A stretch of 64,000 nt of DNA from Bradyrhizobium cajani (GTDB taxonomy: Bacteria > Pseudomonadota > Alphaproteobacteria > Rhizobiales > Xanthobacteraceae). The stretch's first letter is position 1. Every line of letters starts with the position of its first letter. The stretch lies in contig NZ_WQNE01000008.1 of assembly GCF_009759665.1 (NCBI RefSeq), positions 124,001 to 188,000 on the forward strand, written 5' to 3'. Below, piece by piece: positions 9,146 through 18,327 of the stretch. The notes beneath the pieces were generated by a model. That model saw only the letters and a program-made list of their open reading frames with translations. It did not search any database and had not been told where the DNA came from. The translations under genes and the position numbers were made by a program.

Positions 9146-9535
9146 CTACTGCCGCATCCGCATGATGTGGTCCATCGGCGGCATGTTGGCGTTGAGATTC
9201 GCCATGATCCAGACGGTGCCACCGACCACCAGGAACACGACCAGAAGGCCGAAGGCGAGCGCCAGCACGTTGTTGGTGTTGTCCGGGCCTGTGGTGATGT
9301 GCAGGAAGAACACCAGATGCACGCCCATCTGGGCGATCGCGAGCACGATCAGCGCCACGGGAATCGAGGGCTGCCAGACCAGATCGGTGCCGGCGATGAA
9401 GAACGACGTCGCCGTGAGCAGCAGCGCCAGGACAAGGCCGACGACGTAGCCGAGGATCCGGGTGCCGACACTGTGTTGCTCTTCCTCGCCCGGCGCAAGG
9501 TCGTGGCCATCAGGCATATGCGTCTGATCGCTCAT
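9146..9535 (-). CDS. cyoD: cytochrome bo3-type ubiquinol oxidase subunit IV
   Basis: 129 residues, the usual size for CyoD. Three hydrophobic helices are visible (ILGYVVGLVLALLLTATSFF; SIPVALIVLAIAQMGVHLVF; NVLALAFGLLVVFLVVGG), and HLVFFLHI matches the conserved loop. CyoD assists assembly of the CuB/heme site and is an inner-membrane subunit. The ATG at 9535 overlaps the cyoC stop codon (ATGA), showing translational coupling; a longer upstream frame is only overlap with cyoC. Last gene of the operon. No cyoE (heme O synthase) follows. Confidence 0.92.
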   Translation of the reverse strand: MSDQTHMPDGHDLAPGEEEQHSVGTRILGYVVGLVLALLLTATSFFIAGTDLVWQPSIPVALIVLAIAQMGVHLVFFLHITTGPDNTNNVLALAFGLLVVFLVVGGTVWIMANLNANMPPMDHIMRMRQ

Positions 9536-10173
9536 ACGGCACTCCCAAGCAGGTAGACCACGGAGAAGACCGCGACCCAGATGATGTCGAGCGCGTGCCA
9601 GAACAGCGCAAAGCACATCATCCGCCGCAGGATGTCGGCACGAAAGCCCTTTGCGAAGACCTGGGCCATCATGGTGAGGAGCCACAGCACGCCGGCGGAG
9701 ACGTGCAGACCGTGGCAGCCGACCAGCGAGAAGAACGCGGTCAGGAACGCGCTGCGCGATGGGCCATAGCCGCGCGCGACGAGGTCGGCGAACTCGCGGA
9801 ACTCGATCGCCAGGAATATGAGCCCGAGCGCGCAGGTCACGGCCATGCCGAGATAGAACCAGAACCGGTTGCGCGTGTCGGCGGCGATGCTGGCCATGCC
9901 GCAGGTGAAGCTCGACAGCAACAGGCAGACCGTCTCGATCGCGACGTTCCTCTGCTCGAAAATCTCCGAGCCCTTCGGACCATCCGCGGTCTGGCCGTGC
10001 AGCACCGCATAGGCCGCGAAGAAGCAGGAGAACATCACGATATCGGATAGCAGGAACACCCAGAAGCCGTAGGCAGTGACGATCCGCTTCGGTGCCGGGC
10101 CGGGATGCTCGATGACGAGCCCGATGTGGTGGGGATCGGCATGCGCGCGGCCGACGGTCTCGGTCATCGCCAT
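9532..10173 (-). CDS. cyoC: cytochrome bo3-type ubiquinol oxidase subunit III
   Basis: 213 residues with five predicted membrane helices, starting FWVFLLSDIVMFSCFFAAYAV and ending with the subunit III pattern GCHGLHVSAGVLWLLTMM and FWHALDIIWVAVFSVVYLLG. Subunit III stabilises the proton-pumping core. The ATG at 10173 overlaps the cyoB stop (ATGA), which fixes the start and argues for coupled translation; a second ATG two codons later is less favoured. It follows cyoB in the normal cyoABCD order. Confidence 0.93.
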   Translation of the reverse strand: MAMTETVGRAHADPHHIGLVIEHPGPAPKRIVTAYGFWVFLLSDIVMFSCFFAAYAVLHGQTADGPKGSEIFEQRNVAIETVCLLLSSFTCGMASIAADTRNRFWFYLGMAVTCALGLIFLAIEFREFADLVARGYGPSRSAFLTAFFSLVGCHGLHVSAGVLWLLTMMAQVFAKGFRADILRRMMCFALFWHALDIIWVAVFSVVYLLGSAV

Positions 10174-12173
10174 CAGACCGCCCCCGCCATGCTGACGAGA
10201 TTGCGCCGCTCCTCGATATTGGCGCGATCGATGCGCGCGACTTCGGCGGCCGGAATGACGTATTCGTCGTGGTCGCGCCAGGCGAAGGCGACGAAGGTCG
10301 CGAACGCGCCGAGGCCGCCCAGGATCACCATCCACCAGATATGCCAGATCAGCGCAAAGCCCATGATGGTGGCGAAGAACGCGCAGACGAATCCGGTCGG
10401 AGAATTCCGGGGCATGTCGATGTCATGATACTCGGGCAAATCATGCCCGAGCAATTGCTGCTGGGCGCGAATCTTCATGTCCCAATAGGCATCCTCGCCG
10501 CGCACATCCGGATGAAACGCGAAATTGAACACCGGCGGCGGCGAAGAGGTCGCCCATTCCAGCGACCGGCCGTCCCAGGGATCGCCGGTGCGGTCGCGCA
10601 AGGCTTCGCGATTGCGGATGCTGACCACGAGTTGCATGATCTGGCAGATCACCCCGATCGTCAGCACGGCCATGCCGGCCGCCGCAACCAGCATCCAGGG
10701 CCGCCACGCCGCGACGTCGTAGTGCTGCAGGCGCCGGGTCATGCCGAGCATGCCGGCCGCATAGAGCGGGATGAAGGTGACGTAGAAGCCGAGGAAGGTG
10801 AACCAGAACGCGGCCTTGCCCCAGCGTTCGTCGAGACGGAAGCCGAACGCCTTCGGAAACCAGTATTCGAAGCCGGCGAAGGCACCGAACAGCACCCCGC
10901 CGATGATGACGTTGTGGAAGTGCGCCACCAGGAACATGCTGTTGTGGAGCATGAAGTCGGCCGGCGGCACCGCGACCAGCACGCCGGTCAATCCGCCGAT
11001 GATGAAGGTGACCATGAAGCCGACCGCCCACAGCATCGGCGTCGCGAAGCGGATGCGGCCGCCATACATCGTGAACAGCCAGTTGTAGATCTTCACCCCG
11101 GTCGGCACCGCGATGATCATGCTGGCGATGCCGAAGATGGCGTTGACGTTGGGGCCCGCGCCCATCGTGAAGAAATGGTGCAGCCAGACCATGAAGGAGA
11201 TGACGCAGATCGCCATGGTGGCGAGCACCATCGAGCGATAGCCGAACAGCGCCTTGCCGGAGAAGGTCGACACCACTTCGGAGAAGATGCCGAAGGCCGG
11301 CAGCACCAGGATGTAGACCTCGGGATGCCCCCAGGCCCAGATCAAATTCATGAACATCATGACGTTGCCGCCGGCCTCATTGGTGAAGAAGTGAAAGCCG
11401 AGGTAACGATCGAGCAGCAGCATCGCCAGCGTGGCGGTGAGGATCGGGAACGCCGCGACGATGAGGAGGTTCGAGGCCAGCGTGGTCCAGCAGAACATCG
11501 GCATGCGCAGATAGTTCATGCCCCTGGTACGCAGCTTCAGCACTGTCGTGACGAGATTGATGCCGGCCACCAGCGTGCCGACGCCGGAGATCTGGAGCGA
11601 CCAGGCGTAGTAGTCGACGCCGACGCCCGGCGAATAGGACAGTTGCGACAGCGGCGGAAAGGCGAGCCAGCCGGTGCGCGCGAATTCGCCGACCACGAGC
11701 GAGACGTTGACCAGCAGCGCGCCGGTCGCGGTCAGCCAGAAGCCGACCGAGTTCAGCGTCGGGAACGCGACGTCGCGCACGCCGAGCTGGAGCGGCACGA
11801 TCAGGTTCATCAGCCCGATCACGAACGGCATCGCCACGAAGAAGATCATGATGGTGCCGTGGGCCGAGAAGATCTGGTTGTAGTGCTCGGGCGGGAGATA
11901 GCCCTGCGACTGGTAGGCGACCGCCTGCTGGATCCGCATCATGATGGCGTCGCTGCCGCCGCGCAGCAGCATCACCGAGGCCAGCAGCACATACATGACG
12001 CCGATGCGCTTGTGGTCGACGCTGGTGATCCATTCGCGCCAGAGATAGGGCAGATGTCCCTTCACCACGACCCAGGCCAGCACGCCGAGGATCGCCACCA
12101 GCACCACCGCGCCAGCGATCAGCGGAATGGGCTGGTCGAACGGAATGGCCGACCAGTCGAGCTTACCGAGCAT
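10173..12173 (-). CDS. cyoB: cytochrome bo3-type ubiquinol oxidase subunit I
   Basis: 666 residues, the expected length. This catalytic subunit holds low-spin heme and the heme-CuB centre reducing oxygen to water. Key ligands are visible: [12 protein letters not shown] (heme His), [17 protein letters not shown] (CuB His and Tyr crosslink region, about residues 280-290), [11 protein letters not shown] (CuB His pair, about 331) and [11 protein letters not shown] (heme ligands, about 418-421). I place the start at the ATG at 12173 because GGAGG lies a proper distance upstream; a GTG four codons earlier lacks that. The gene overlaps the end of cyoA by eleven bases. Confidence 0.95.
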   Translation of the reverse strand: MLGKLDWSAIPFDQPIPLIAGAVVLVAILGVLAWVVVKGHLPYLWREWITSVDHKRIGVMYVLLASVMLLRGGSDAIMMRIQQAVAYQSQGYLPPEHYNQIFSAHGTIMIFFVAMPFVIGLMNLIVPLQLGVRDVAFPTLNSVGFWLTATGALLVNVSLVVGEFARTGWLAFPPLSQLSYSPGVGVDYYAWSLQISGVGTLVAGINLVTTVLKLRTRGMNYLRMPMFCWTTLASNLLIVAAFPILTATLAMLLLDRYLGFHFFTNEAGGNVMMFMNLIWAWGHPEVYILVLPAFGIFSEVVSTFSGKALFGYRSMVLATMAICVISFMVWLHHFFTMGAGPNVNAIFGIASMIIAVPTGVKIYNWLFTMYGGRIRFATPMLWAVGFMVTFIIGGLTGVLVAVPPADFMLHNSMFLVAHFHNVIIGGVLFGAFAGFEYWFPKAFGFRLDERWGKAAFWFTFLGFYVTFIPLYAAGMLGMTRRLQHYDVAAWRPWMLVAAAGMAVLTIGVICQIMQLVVSIRNREALRDRTGDPWDGRSLEWATSSPPPVFNFAFHPDVRGEDAYWDMKIRAQQQLLGHDLPEYHDIDMPRNSPTGFVCAFFATIMGFALIWHIWWMVILGGLGAFATFVAFAWRDHDEYVIPAAEVARIDRANIEERRNLVSMAGAV

Positions 12174-12996
12174 CGTGGCCTCCACTGTGCGGCCGGCCGG
12201 CTCCGGACGTGAACTCCGGCCCCGGTCCCGGCGGAATGTGCTGGGTCGCGATCAGGTCGAACAGCCGGGGATCCGCCAGGCGATAGACGGGCCGGCCCCT
12301 CTCGACACCCTGCTGCATCAGCTTGGTGTAGCTCTCCTCATTCAGCACGGCATCCGTCTTCGCCGTGTTCGCCACCCAGTCCGGAAAGGCGAGCGGCGAG
12401 ATCACGTTGACGTCGAACATCATGTCGGGAAAGCCATCGCCGGAGAAATGCGCCGACAGGCCCTGCAATTTTCCCTCGTTGTCGGCGCGCAGGTTCAGCC
12501 GCGTCACCATGCCGTTCATGGTGTAGATCATGCTGCCGAGTTGCGGGATGAAGAACGTGTTCATCACGCTCGACGAGGTCAGCTGGAAGTTCAGCTCGGC
12601 GCCGGCCGGCACGGTCAGCGCGTTCACGGTGGCGATGCGCTGGTCCGGATAGATGAAGAGCCATTTCCAGTCGAGCGAGACGGCCTGGATGCGGACCGGA
12701 CTGCCGGTCCCCGGCACGGGCGCTGCGGGATCGAGCTGGTGCGATCCAATCCAGGCGACACCGCCGAGCAGGATGACAGTGAGCGCCGGGATCGCCCACA
12801 CCACCATTTCGACGCGGCCGGAATAGACAAAGCCCGGCTGGAAGCGCGCCTTCGGATTGGACGCGCGAAACCAGAACGCGAACGCCAGGATCGCGATGAT
12901 GGTCGGCACCACGATCACGAGCATGATGAAAACGGAATCGACCAGGATGGTGCTGTTCGCGGCAGCGACCGGCCCTTGCGGATCGAGCAGATTCAT
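12163..12996 (-). CDS. cyoA: cytochrome bo3-type ubiquinol oxidase subunit II
   Basis: 277 residues from the ATG at 12996. [15 protein letters not shown] matches the start of the mature CyoA protein; two membrane helices follow ([20 protein letters not shown] and [20 protein letters not shown]). A cupredoxin-like domain comes next ([36 protein letters not shown]), with no CuA cysteine ligands, as expected for quinol oxidases. The start is uncertain: an ATG at 13128 would add 44 residues, but those codons have poor G/C at third positions and contain no lipobox cysteine. Neither start has a strong ribosome site. First gene of cyoABCD. Confidence 0.88.
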   Translation of the reverse strand: MNLLDPQGPVAAANSTILVDSVFIMLVIVVPTIIAILAFAFWFRASNPKARFQPGFVYSGRVEMVVWAIPALTVILLGGVAWIGSHQLDPAAPVPGTGSPVRIQAVSLDWKWLFIYPDQRIATVNALTVPAGAELNFQLTSSSVMNTFFIPQLGSMIYTMNGMVTRLNLRADNEGKLQGLSAHFSGDGFPDMMFDVNVISPLAFPDWVANTAKTDAVLNEESYTKLMQQGVERGRPVYRLADPRLFDLIATQHIPPGPGPEFTSGAGRPHSGGHDAR

Positions 12997-13141
12997 CGGC
13001 GGACCAATGGCGGTTGGGAAGCCCCGGACTGAGCCTAGCGCGAGAAAGCTCCGGCAACAAACGCGATCGCCTGAAAACGGTTCCTGAACCGCAAGGGCCA
13101 GCCGCGCGCAATGGGCCGGGCGCAACATGCAATTCCATGTG

Positions 13142-13154
13142 ATGTCAATGACAT
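13142..13154. promoter_or_regulatory. candidate operator palindrome
   Basis: ATGTCAATGACAT is a perfect 6+6 palindrome around one A, placed in the divergent region between cyoA and the SDR gene. It could bind a dimeric regulator of the oxidase operon. Inference only; no regulator is identified. Confidence 0.3.
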
Positions 13155-13246
13155 GAACGCAGGGGCCGCGCCCTTCTCTCCCGGAGGGTCGATTGCTAAT
13201 CTGCACGAAAATAATGAGACGTACCCGATCCAGGGAGTGAACTGAG

Positions 13247-14047
13247 ATGCGCTTGAAGGACAAGGTCGCGATCGTCGTCGGCGCCGGCCAGAGCCCCGGC
13301 GAAGGCATGGGCAACGGCCGCGCCACCGCGCTCACCTTCGCGCGCGAGGGCGCCATGGTCTTGTGCGTCGACCATCATCTGGACTCGGCGCAGGAAACCG
13401 TCGCCATGATCGCGGACAAGCAAGGCACCGCCGCGGCCTTCAAGGCCGACGTGACCAGCTCCGCCCACATCAAGGCAATGGTGGCGGATGCGCAATCGCG
13501 CTGGGGCCGGATCGACGTGCTGCACAACAATGTCGGCGTCAGTCTTGCCGGCGGCGACGCCGAGCTGCTGCAACTGACCGAAGAGGCGTTCGACCGCGTC
13601 GTCGCCATCAATCTGAAGAGCTGCATTCTCGCGGCCAAGGAAGTGATCCCGATCATGCGCGCGCAAGGCAGCGGCGCCATCATCAACATCTCCTCGATGG
13701 CGGCGATCACGACCTATCCCTACGTCGCCTACAAGGCGACGAAGTCGGCGATGATCGCCTTCACCGAACAGCTCGCCTATCAGAACGCCGAATACGGCAT
13801 CCGCGCCAACGTCATCCTGCCCGGCCTGATGAACACGCCGATGGCCGTCGACACCCGTGCCCGCGAATGGCACAAGACCCGCGCCGAAGTCGAAGCCGAG
13901 CGCGACAGCAAGGTGCCGCTGCGCCGGAAGATGGGCACCGGATGGGATGTCGCCAATGCCGCACTGTTCCTGGCGTCGGACGAGGCGAACTTCATCACGG
14001 GCGTGACGCTGCCCGTGGATGGCGGGGCGAGTGTGCGACGGGGGTAG
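13247..14047 (+). CDS. SDR family NAD(P)-dependent oxidoreductase
   Basis: 266 residues. The classical short-chain dehydrogenase layout is clear: cofactor motif VVGAGQSPGEGMGNG (an expanded TGxxxGxG), an NNVGV segment replacing NNAG, catalytic Ser in INISSMAA, and YKATK as the YxxxK pair. The C-terminal FITGVTLPVDGG is the usual end. GGGAGTGAACTGAG precedes the ATG at 13247. Divergent from cyoA and convergent with the sugar dehydrogenase gene. The substrate is unknown; sequence alone does not separate ketone reductase from dehydrogenase use. Confidence 0.88.
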   Translation: MRLKDKVAIVVGAGQSPGEGMGNGRATALTFAREGAMVLCVDHHLDSAQETVAMIADKQGTAAAFKADVTSSAHIKAMVADAQSRWGRIDVLHNNVGVSLAGGDAELLQLTEEAFDRVVAINLKSCILAAKEVIPIMRAQGSGAIINISSMAAITTYPYVAYKATKSAMIAFTEQLAYQNAEYGIRANVILPGLMNTPMAVDTRAREWHKTRAEVEAERDSKVPLRRKMGTGWDVANAALFLASDEANFITGVTLPVDGGASVRRG

Positions 14048-14053
14048 GTCTTT

Positions 14054-14191
14054 CTCCCTCTCCCCATTCTTACGGGGAGAGGGTTGGGGTGAGGGGCCGC
14101 CTCCGCCAAAAAGGTGACAGCTGGACTCGCGGAGGCTCCCCCTCACCCGCCGCGCTCCGCGCGTCGGCCTCTCCCCGCAAGCGGGGAGAGG
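14054..14191. repeat. CTCTCCC-type palindromic repeat, copy 2 of 3
   Basis: CTCCCTCTCCCCATTCTTAC then GGGGAGAGGG on the left; CCTCTCCCCGCAAGCGGGGA then GAGG on the right. It fills the gap between two convergent genes and may act in transcription ending. Confidence 0.8.
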
Positions 14192-14205
14192 CGAAGAGAA
14201 CTCGC

Positions 14206-15540
14206 TTAGCGCGAATGCGTCACCCGCCAGATCGTGCCGTTGCCATCCTCCGAGATCAGCAACGCGCCGTCTTTGGCGACTGCCACTCCTACTGGCCTCC
14301 CCCACACCTCGGTGTCGCTCACCACGAACCCCGTGACGAAATCCTCGTACTCCCCCGTCGCCTTGCCGTCTTTCATGCGGATGCGGATCACCTTGTAGCC
14401 GGTGCGCTTCGATCTGTTCCAGGAGCCGTGCTCGGCGGCGAAGGCATCGTCCTGATATTCGCTCGGAAACTGGGTGCCCTGGTAGAAGGTTATGCCGAGC
14501 GAGGCCGAATGCGGCTGGATTAGCACGTCCGGCACCGTCACCTTGTCCTTGAGGTCCGGGCGTGCGCCGGCGTGACGCGGGTCCTCGTTGCTGCCGATGT
14601 AGAACCACGGCCAGCCGTAGAACGCGCCCTCCGTCACACTGGTCACGTAGTCGGGCACGAGATCATCTCCCAGACCGTCGCGCTCGTTGGTCGAGCACCA
14701 GGGCAAGCCGGTCTGCGGCTGGACCGCGAGGCCGACGCAGTTGCGGATGCCGGTGGCGTAGATCTTCCGCTCCTTGCCATCCGGATTGAAGGCGAGCACA
14801 GCGGCACGCTCGGTCTCGCTGGCCCAGGTGGCGCCAGGCGGTTGAGCCTTTGACCACGCCTCCAATCCCCCCGGCGGCGTGCCCATGCCCTCGGCGACGT
14901 TGCTGAGCGAGCCGACGGACACCAGCATGCGCTTGTTGTCCGGCGTGAACACGATGTCGCGGGTGGAATGGCCGCCGCCATGCAGGCTTGCCACGATCGT
15001 CTCCGCCCTGCCGCGGGCCTTGAGGTCGCCGGCCTGATAGGGAAAGCGGACGACACTGTCGGTGTTGGCGACATAGACCCATTGCGGATTGTCGCCGTTC
15101 GGAAAGAAGGCGATGCCGAACGGCTGCCTCAGGCCGCTGGCAAAGACTTCGTTGGTCGCGACCTTGCCGCCTTCTCCGGTGCGCAGCACGCGGATGGTGC
15201 CCGCGCGCGTCTCGGCGACGAAGACATCGCCATTCGGCGCGACCCGCACGATGCGCGGCGCGCGCAAGCCTTCGGCGAACAGCTCGATCTTGAAGCCTGG
15301 CGGCACCTGGAGCGCGGCCTCCGGCGGACGCGGCACCACGCGCGACGTGCTCGCGACCGACCGCGTGGCGCCGGGCCGGACCAGATCCTGCGGCCGGATC
15401 AGCCTGACCGTGCCGGGCTTGTCGGCCCGCCAATCGCCGTAGGCGTCCTTGCCTTGCAGCACCGGCTCGGCCCGCGCGCCGGCCACAACCGCGACCAGCA
15501 GCCCCGTGGACATCGCCACCAACGAGATCCTGTTCTTCAC
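14206..15540 (-). CDS. PQQ-dependent sugar (sorbosone-type) dehydrogenase
   Basis: 444 residues from the GTG at 15540, chosen because GGGGAGGAAG lies just upstream and the encoded N-terminus (NRISLVAMSTGLLVAVVAGARA) is a signal peptide. The mature protein is a beta-propeller of the glucose/sorbosone dehydrogenase family: FKIELFAEGLRAPRIVRVAP, GIAFFPNGDNPQWVYVANT, DIVFTPDNKRMLVSVGS, GIRNCVGLAVQP and FAAEHGSWNRSKRTGYKV. Periplasmic sugar or polyol oxidation with PQQ is the family role; some relatives bind other cofactors. Transcribed toward the SDR gene and isolated otherwise. Confidence 0.85.
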   Translation of the reverse strand: MKNRISLVAMSTGLLVAVVAGARAEPVLQGKDAYGDWRADKPGTVRLIRPQDLVRPGATRSVASTSRVVPRPPEAALQVPPGFKIELFAEGLRAPRIVRVAPNGDVFVAETRAGTIRVLRTGEGGKVATNEVFASGLRQPFGIAFFPNGDNPQWVYVANTDSVVRFPYQAGDLKARGRAETIVASLHGGGHSTRDIVFTPDNKRMLVSVGSLSNVAEGMGTPPGGLEAWSKAQPPGATWASETERAAVLAFNPDGKERKIYATGIRNCVGLAVQPQTGLPWCSTNERDGLGDDLVPDYVTSVTEGAFYGWPWFYIGSNEDPRHAGARPDLKDKVTVPDVLIQPHSASLGITFYQGTQFPSEYQDDAFAAEHGSWNRSKRTGYKVIRIRMKDGKATGEYEDFVTGFVVSDTEVWGRPVGVAVAKDGALLISEDGNGTIWRVTHSR

Positions 15541-15771
15541 GTCGTCTTCCTCCCCGCCTGCGCGTCTCAATCATCAACGCCGATCGACCTGCAAACGTTC
15601 TGCGACAAATCCTGCGCCTGCCGAATCCCACCTCAGCCCATGCCCGCACGATGTGCAGCAGCGGCAGCCCATCATACTGGAAAATGCGGCTGATCGGTGC
15701 GACACATTGCGGGGGCGGCGACCGCCGGCCGCGGTCATCGAGGCTGCGGCGTTGATACCGCGACTGACGGG

Positions 15772-16968
15772 ATGAGCATGTGGGGATCCATCGTATCGGA
15801 ATGGGCGAGCCTGCTGCTGCGCTGGCTGCACGTGGTGGCGGCGATCGCGTGGATCGGCAGTTCCTTCTATTTCATCGCCCTCGATCTCGGCCTTAAGCCC
15901 AAAAGCGATCTGCCCGATGGCGTGCAGGGCGAGGCCTGGCAGGTCCATGGCGGCGGCTTCTACCGGATCATGAAATACCTGGTGGCGCCGAGCCAGATGC
16001 CGGACGAGCTGACCTGGTTCAAATGGGAGGCCTACACCACCTGGCTGTCCGGCTTCGCGCTGATGGTGGTGGTGTATTATCTCGAGGCCGACCTGTTCCT
16101 GGTCGACAAGTCGATCCTCGACCTCACGCCTTTCCAGGCCGGCCTGTTCAGCTTCTGCAGCCTCGCGCTGGCGTGGCTGCTTTATGAAGCCGCCTGCCGC
16201 ACCGGGCTCGCGCAGCGCGAGCTGCCCTTCGCCATCGGCGGCTACCTGTTCCTGGTCGCGCTGACCTACGCCTTCACCCATGTCCTGAGCGGCCGCGGCG
16301 CCTTCAACCAGATCGGGGCGATCATCGGCACCATCATGGTCGCCAACGTCTTCGCGCTGATCATCCCGAACCAGAAGAAGATCGTGGCCAGCCTAATCGC
16401 AGGACAGACGCCCGATCCGAAGCTGGGCAAGGCCAGCAAGGAGCGTTCGGTCCACAACAACTACCTGACGCTTCCCGTCGTCGTGCTGATGATCAGCAAC
16501 CACTATCCCCTGCTCTACGCCACCCGCTTCAACTGGATCATCGTCGCGATCATCCTGGCGCTCGGCCCGGTGATCCGCCACTTCTTCAACGAGCGCCATG
16601 CCGGGCGCAGATCGCCATGGTGGGTGTGGGGCGTGGCAGCAGCCGGCGTGATCGCGATCCTGTTCCTCTCCGCGGCAGGTCCGCGCGAGGTCAAGTCCGG
16701 CGCGCTGACGGCGCAGCCGACGCTTGCCAATGTCGAGGAGATCGTGATGTCCCGCTGCAGCATGTGCCATGCGGCCGAGCCGGTCTGGGCCGGCATCGTG
16801 ACCGCGCCGAAGGGCATATTGCTCGATGCGCCCGAGCAGATCCATCGCAACATCCGCCTGATCGGCCGCGTCGCCGCCTGGTCCAATGCGATGCCGCCTG
16901 GCAACATCACGGAAATGACCAGCGAGGAGCGCGCGCTCCTCGCCGCCTATATCGGGCAGGCCCGCTGA
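15772..16968 (+). CDS. puuD: urate hydroxylase PuuD (membrane urate oxidase with cytochrome c tail)
   Basis: 398 residues. Eight or nine hydrophobic helices occupy residues 10-310 (LLLRWLHVVAAIAWIGSSFYF; WLSGFALMVVVYYL; SHEERSVHNNYLTLP-like loop SKERSVHNNYLTLPV). A C-terminal cytochrome c domain has the heme motif CSMCH (around residue 330) and a distal Met in NAMPPGN. PuuD oxidises urate to 5-hydroxyisourate in the purine catabolic pathway, feeding electrons to the respiratory chain. No other purine genes are in the window. Start at ATG 15772; another ATG is two codons on. An in-frame upstream extension looks non-coding. Confidence 0.87.
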   Translation: MSMWGSIVSEWASLLLRWLHVVAAIAWIGSSFYFIALDLGLKPKSDLPDGVQGEAWQVHGGGFYRIMKYLVAPSQMPDELTWFKWEAYTTWLSGFALMVVVYYLEADLFLVDKSILDLTPFQAGLFSFCSLALAWLLYEAACRTGLAQRELPFAIGGYLFLVALTYAFTHVLSGRGAFNQIGAIIGTIMVANVFALIIPNQKKIVASLIAGQTPDPKLGKASKERSVHNNYLTLPVVVLMISNHYPLLYATRFNWIIVAIILALGPVIRHFFNERHAGRRSPWWVWGVAAAGVIAILFLSAAGPREVKSGALTAQPTLANVEEIVMSRCSMCHAAEPVWAGIVTAPKGILLDAPEQIHRNIRLIGRVAAWSNAMPPGNITEMTSEERALLAAYIGQAR

Positions 16969-17114
16969 TGCCGTCGCGCGTCGAGATCATTTCGCGGAAT
17001 GAAATTCCGCATCTCCCACTGAATTGAAAATGACTTGACCGCCTATCCGGCGTAGACAGGACCGGCGGCCGCCGGCGCGGCCTGAAATCAGCTTGCATTC
17101 GCGGGGAGAGAGCA

Positions 17115-17972
17115 GTGGCCCTCAACAACGTCATCGGTATCGATCACGCCGTGGTCATGGTGAAGGACCTCGACAAGGCCGCCGAGAACTACCGGCAGCT
17201 CGGCTTCACCGTCTCCCCGCGCGGCACCCACAGCGCCCATATGGGCACCGGCAACTACACCATCATGTTCGACCCGGACTACATGGAGCTGCTCGGTGTG
17301 CTGACCGCGACCGAGCACAATGCGCCGGCCCGCACCTTCCTTGATACACGCGGCGAGGGTATCGAACGCATCGCCTTCACCGCGGTCGATTCCGCCGCCG
17401 GCGCGGAGGAGATCCGCGCGCGAGGCCTGACGCCGATCGGCCCGACCGATTTCGAACGGCCTGTCACGCTGCCGAACGGCACGGTCTCGGCGGCAAAATT
17501 CCGCACCTTCATGTGGCCGACCGCGGAAGCGCCGGGTGGCGTGCGCATCTTCGCTTGCCAGCACAAGACCCGCGAGACGGTGTGGATCCCCGAGCTGATG
17601 ACGCATGCCAATGCAGCGAGGCGGATCAAGCAGGTGTTGATCGCAGCGCCTGAGCCGGCGAACGAAGCCGCACATCTCGGCCGCCTGATCGACCGCGAGC
17701 CGACGACCGAGGCCGACGGCGCGGTCACCGTGCCCTCCGGCGGTGAGCGTGCCGACTTCGTCTATCTGACGCTGGACCAGCTCGGCAAACGCTATCCCGG
17801 CGTGCCGCTCACGGGCCTCTCCGAACGCGGCGGCGCGGCGCTGGTGCTGGTGAGCGGCGATCTCGCGGCCACCGAGAAGGCGCTCGGTTCGGCCGCTGTG
17901 CGCAGCGGGACCGCGATCTGCGTGCCGCCGGCCAAGGCCAACGGCACCCTGCTCGCCTTCATTGCCGGCTGA
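17115..17972 (+). CDS. VOC family (glyoxalase-like) protein
   Basis: 285 residues starting at a GTG. The N-terminal half (IGIDHAVVMVKDLDKAAENYRQLGFTVSP) is a glyoxalase/bleomycin-resistance fold repeat with His, and GNYTIMFDPDYMELLGV supplies the second metal strand. The C-terminal half is a degenerate second copy. Such proteins are metal-dependent dioxygenases, isomerases or lyases; the length fits the Glyoxalase_3-type group of unknown substrate. GGGGAGAGAG precedes the GTG. It stands alone between puuD and a small hypothetical gene. Confidence 0.78.
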   Translation: MALNNVIGIDHAVVMVKDLDKAAENYRQLGFTVSPRGTHSAHMGTGNYTIMFDPDYMELLGVLTATEHNAPARTFLDTRGEGIERIAFTAVDSAAGAEEIRARGLTPIGPTDFERPVTLPNGTVSAAKFRTFMWPTAEAPGGVRIFACQHKTRETVWIPELMTHANAARRIKQVLIAAPEPANEAAHLGRLIDREPTTEADGAVTVPSGGERADFVYLTLDQLGKRYPGVPLTGLSERGGAALVLVSGDLAATEKALGSAAVRSGTAICVPPAKANGTLLAFIAG

Positions 17973-18051
17973 TTCTAACTAATTCTTTAACGAGCGTTTA
18001 CCGGGCAGGCCTAGGATTTCCAGGCATTTCACGCTGCCCGAGGCCAAACGC

Positions 18052-18327
18052 ATGTTCAAAGAGGAATCGCCGATCGCCTATGACGCGCCGGCCGAACTGA
18101 AGAAGTGGCCGTCGCTGAAGGGTGAGAGGCAGAAGGACCGAGGTCCGCCCTATCTCGTCTACAACGGCACACTCGCCGAATGCGTCCGCGAGCTGATGGG
18201 CAAGCCCATCAAGGGCATCTCGCTCTACGACATCATGACCAGGCCGCAAGCCGCCTTCGACCAGACCGTGCTGTCGCCGGGCGATGCCGCCGAGATCGCG
18301 ATGCGCAAGGATTTCCCCAGGGACTAG
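18052..18327 (+). CDS. conserved hypothetical protein, 91 aa
   Basis: I do not recognise the family. The protein is soluble, with PPYLVYNGTLAECVRELMGKP then GISLYDIMTRP, and no signal or membrane segment. Third codon positions are strongly G/C, supporting real coding. ATG at 18052. It is convergent with and overlaps by four bases the end of the L,D-transpeptidase gene. Confidence 0.65.
   Translation: MFKEESPIAYDAPAELKKWPSLKGERQKDRGPPYLVYNGTLAECVRELMGKPIKGISLYDIMTRPQAAFDQTVLSPGDAAEIAMRKDFPRD

Noticed and set aside
10269..12212. 647-residue open frame antisense to cyoB
   Set aside because: Low-complexity charged translation; the minus strand encodes an unmistakable heme-copper oxidase.
13000..13356. 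N-terminal extension of cyoA
   Set aside because: Third-position G/C is low there, no lipobox or signal peptide is encoded, and it intrudes on the divergent promoter; kept only as an alternative start at 13128.
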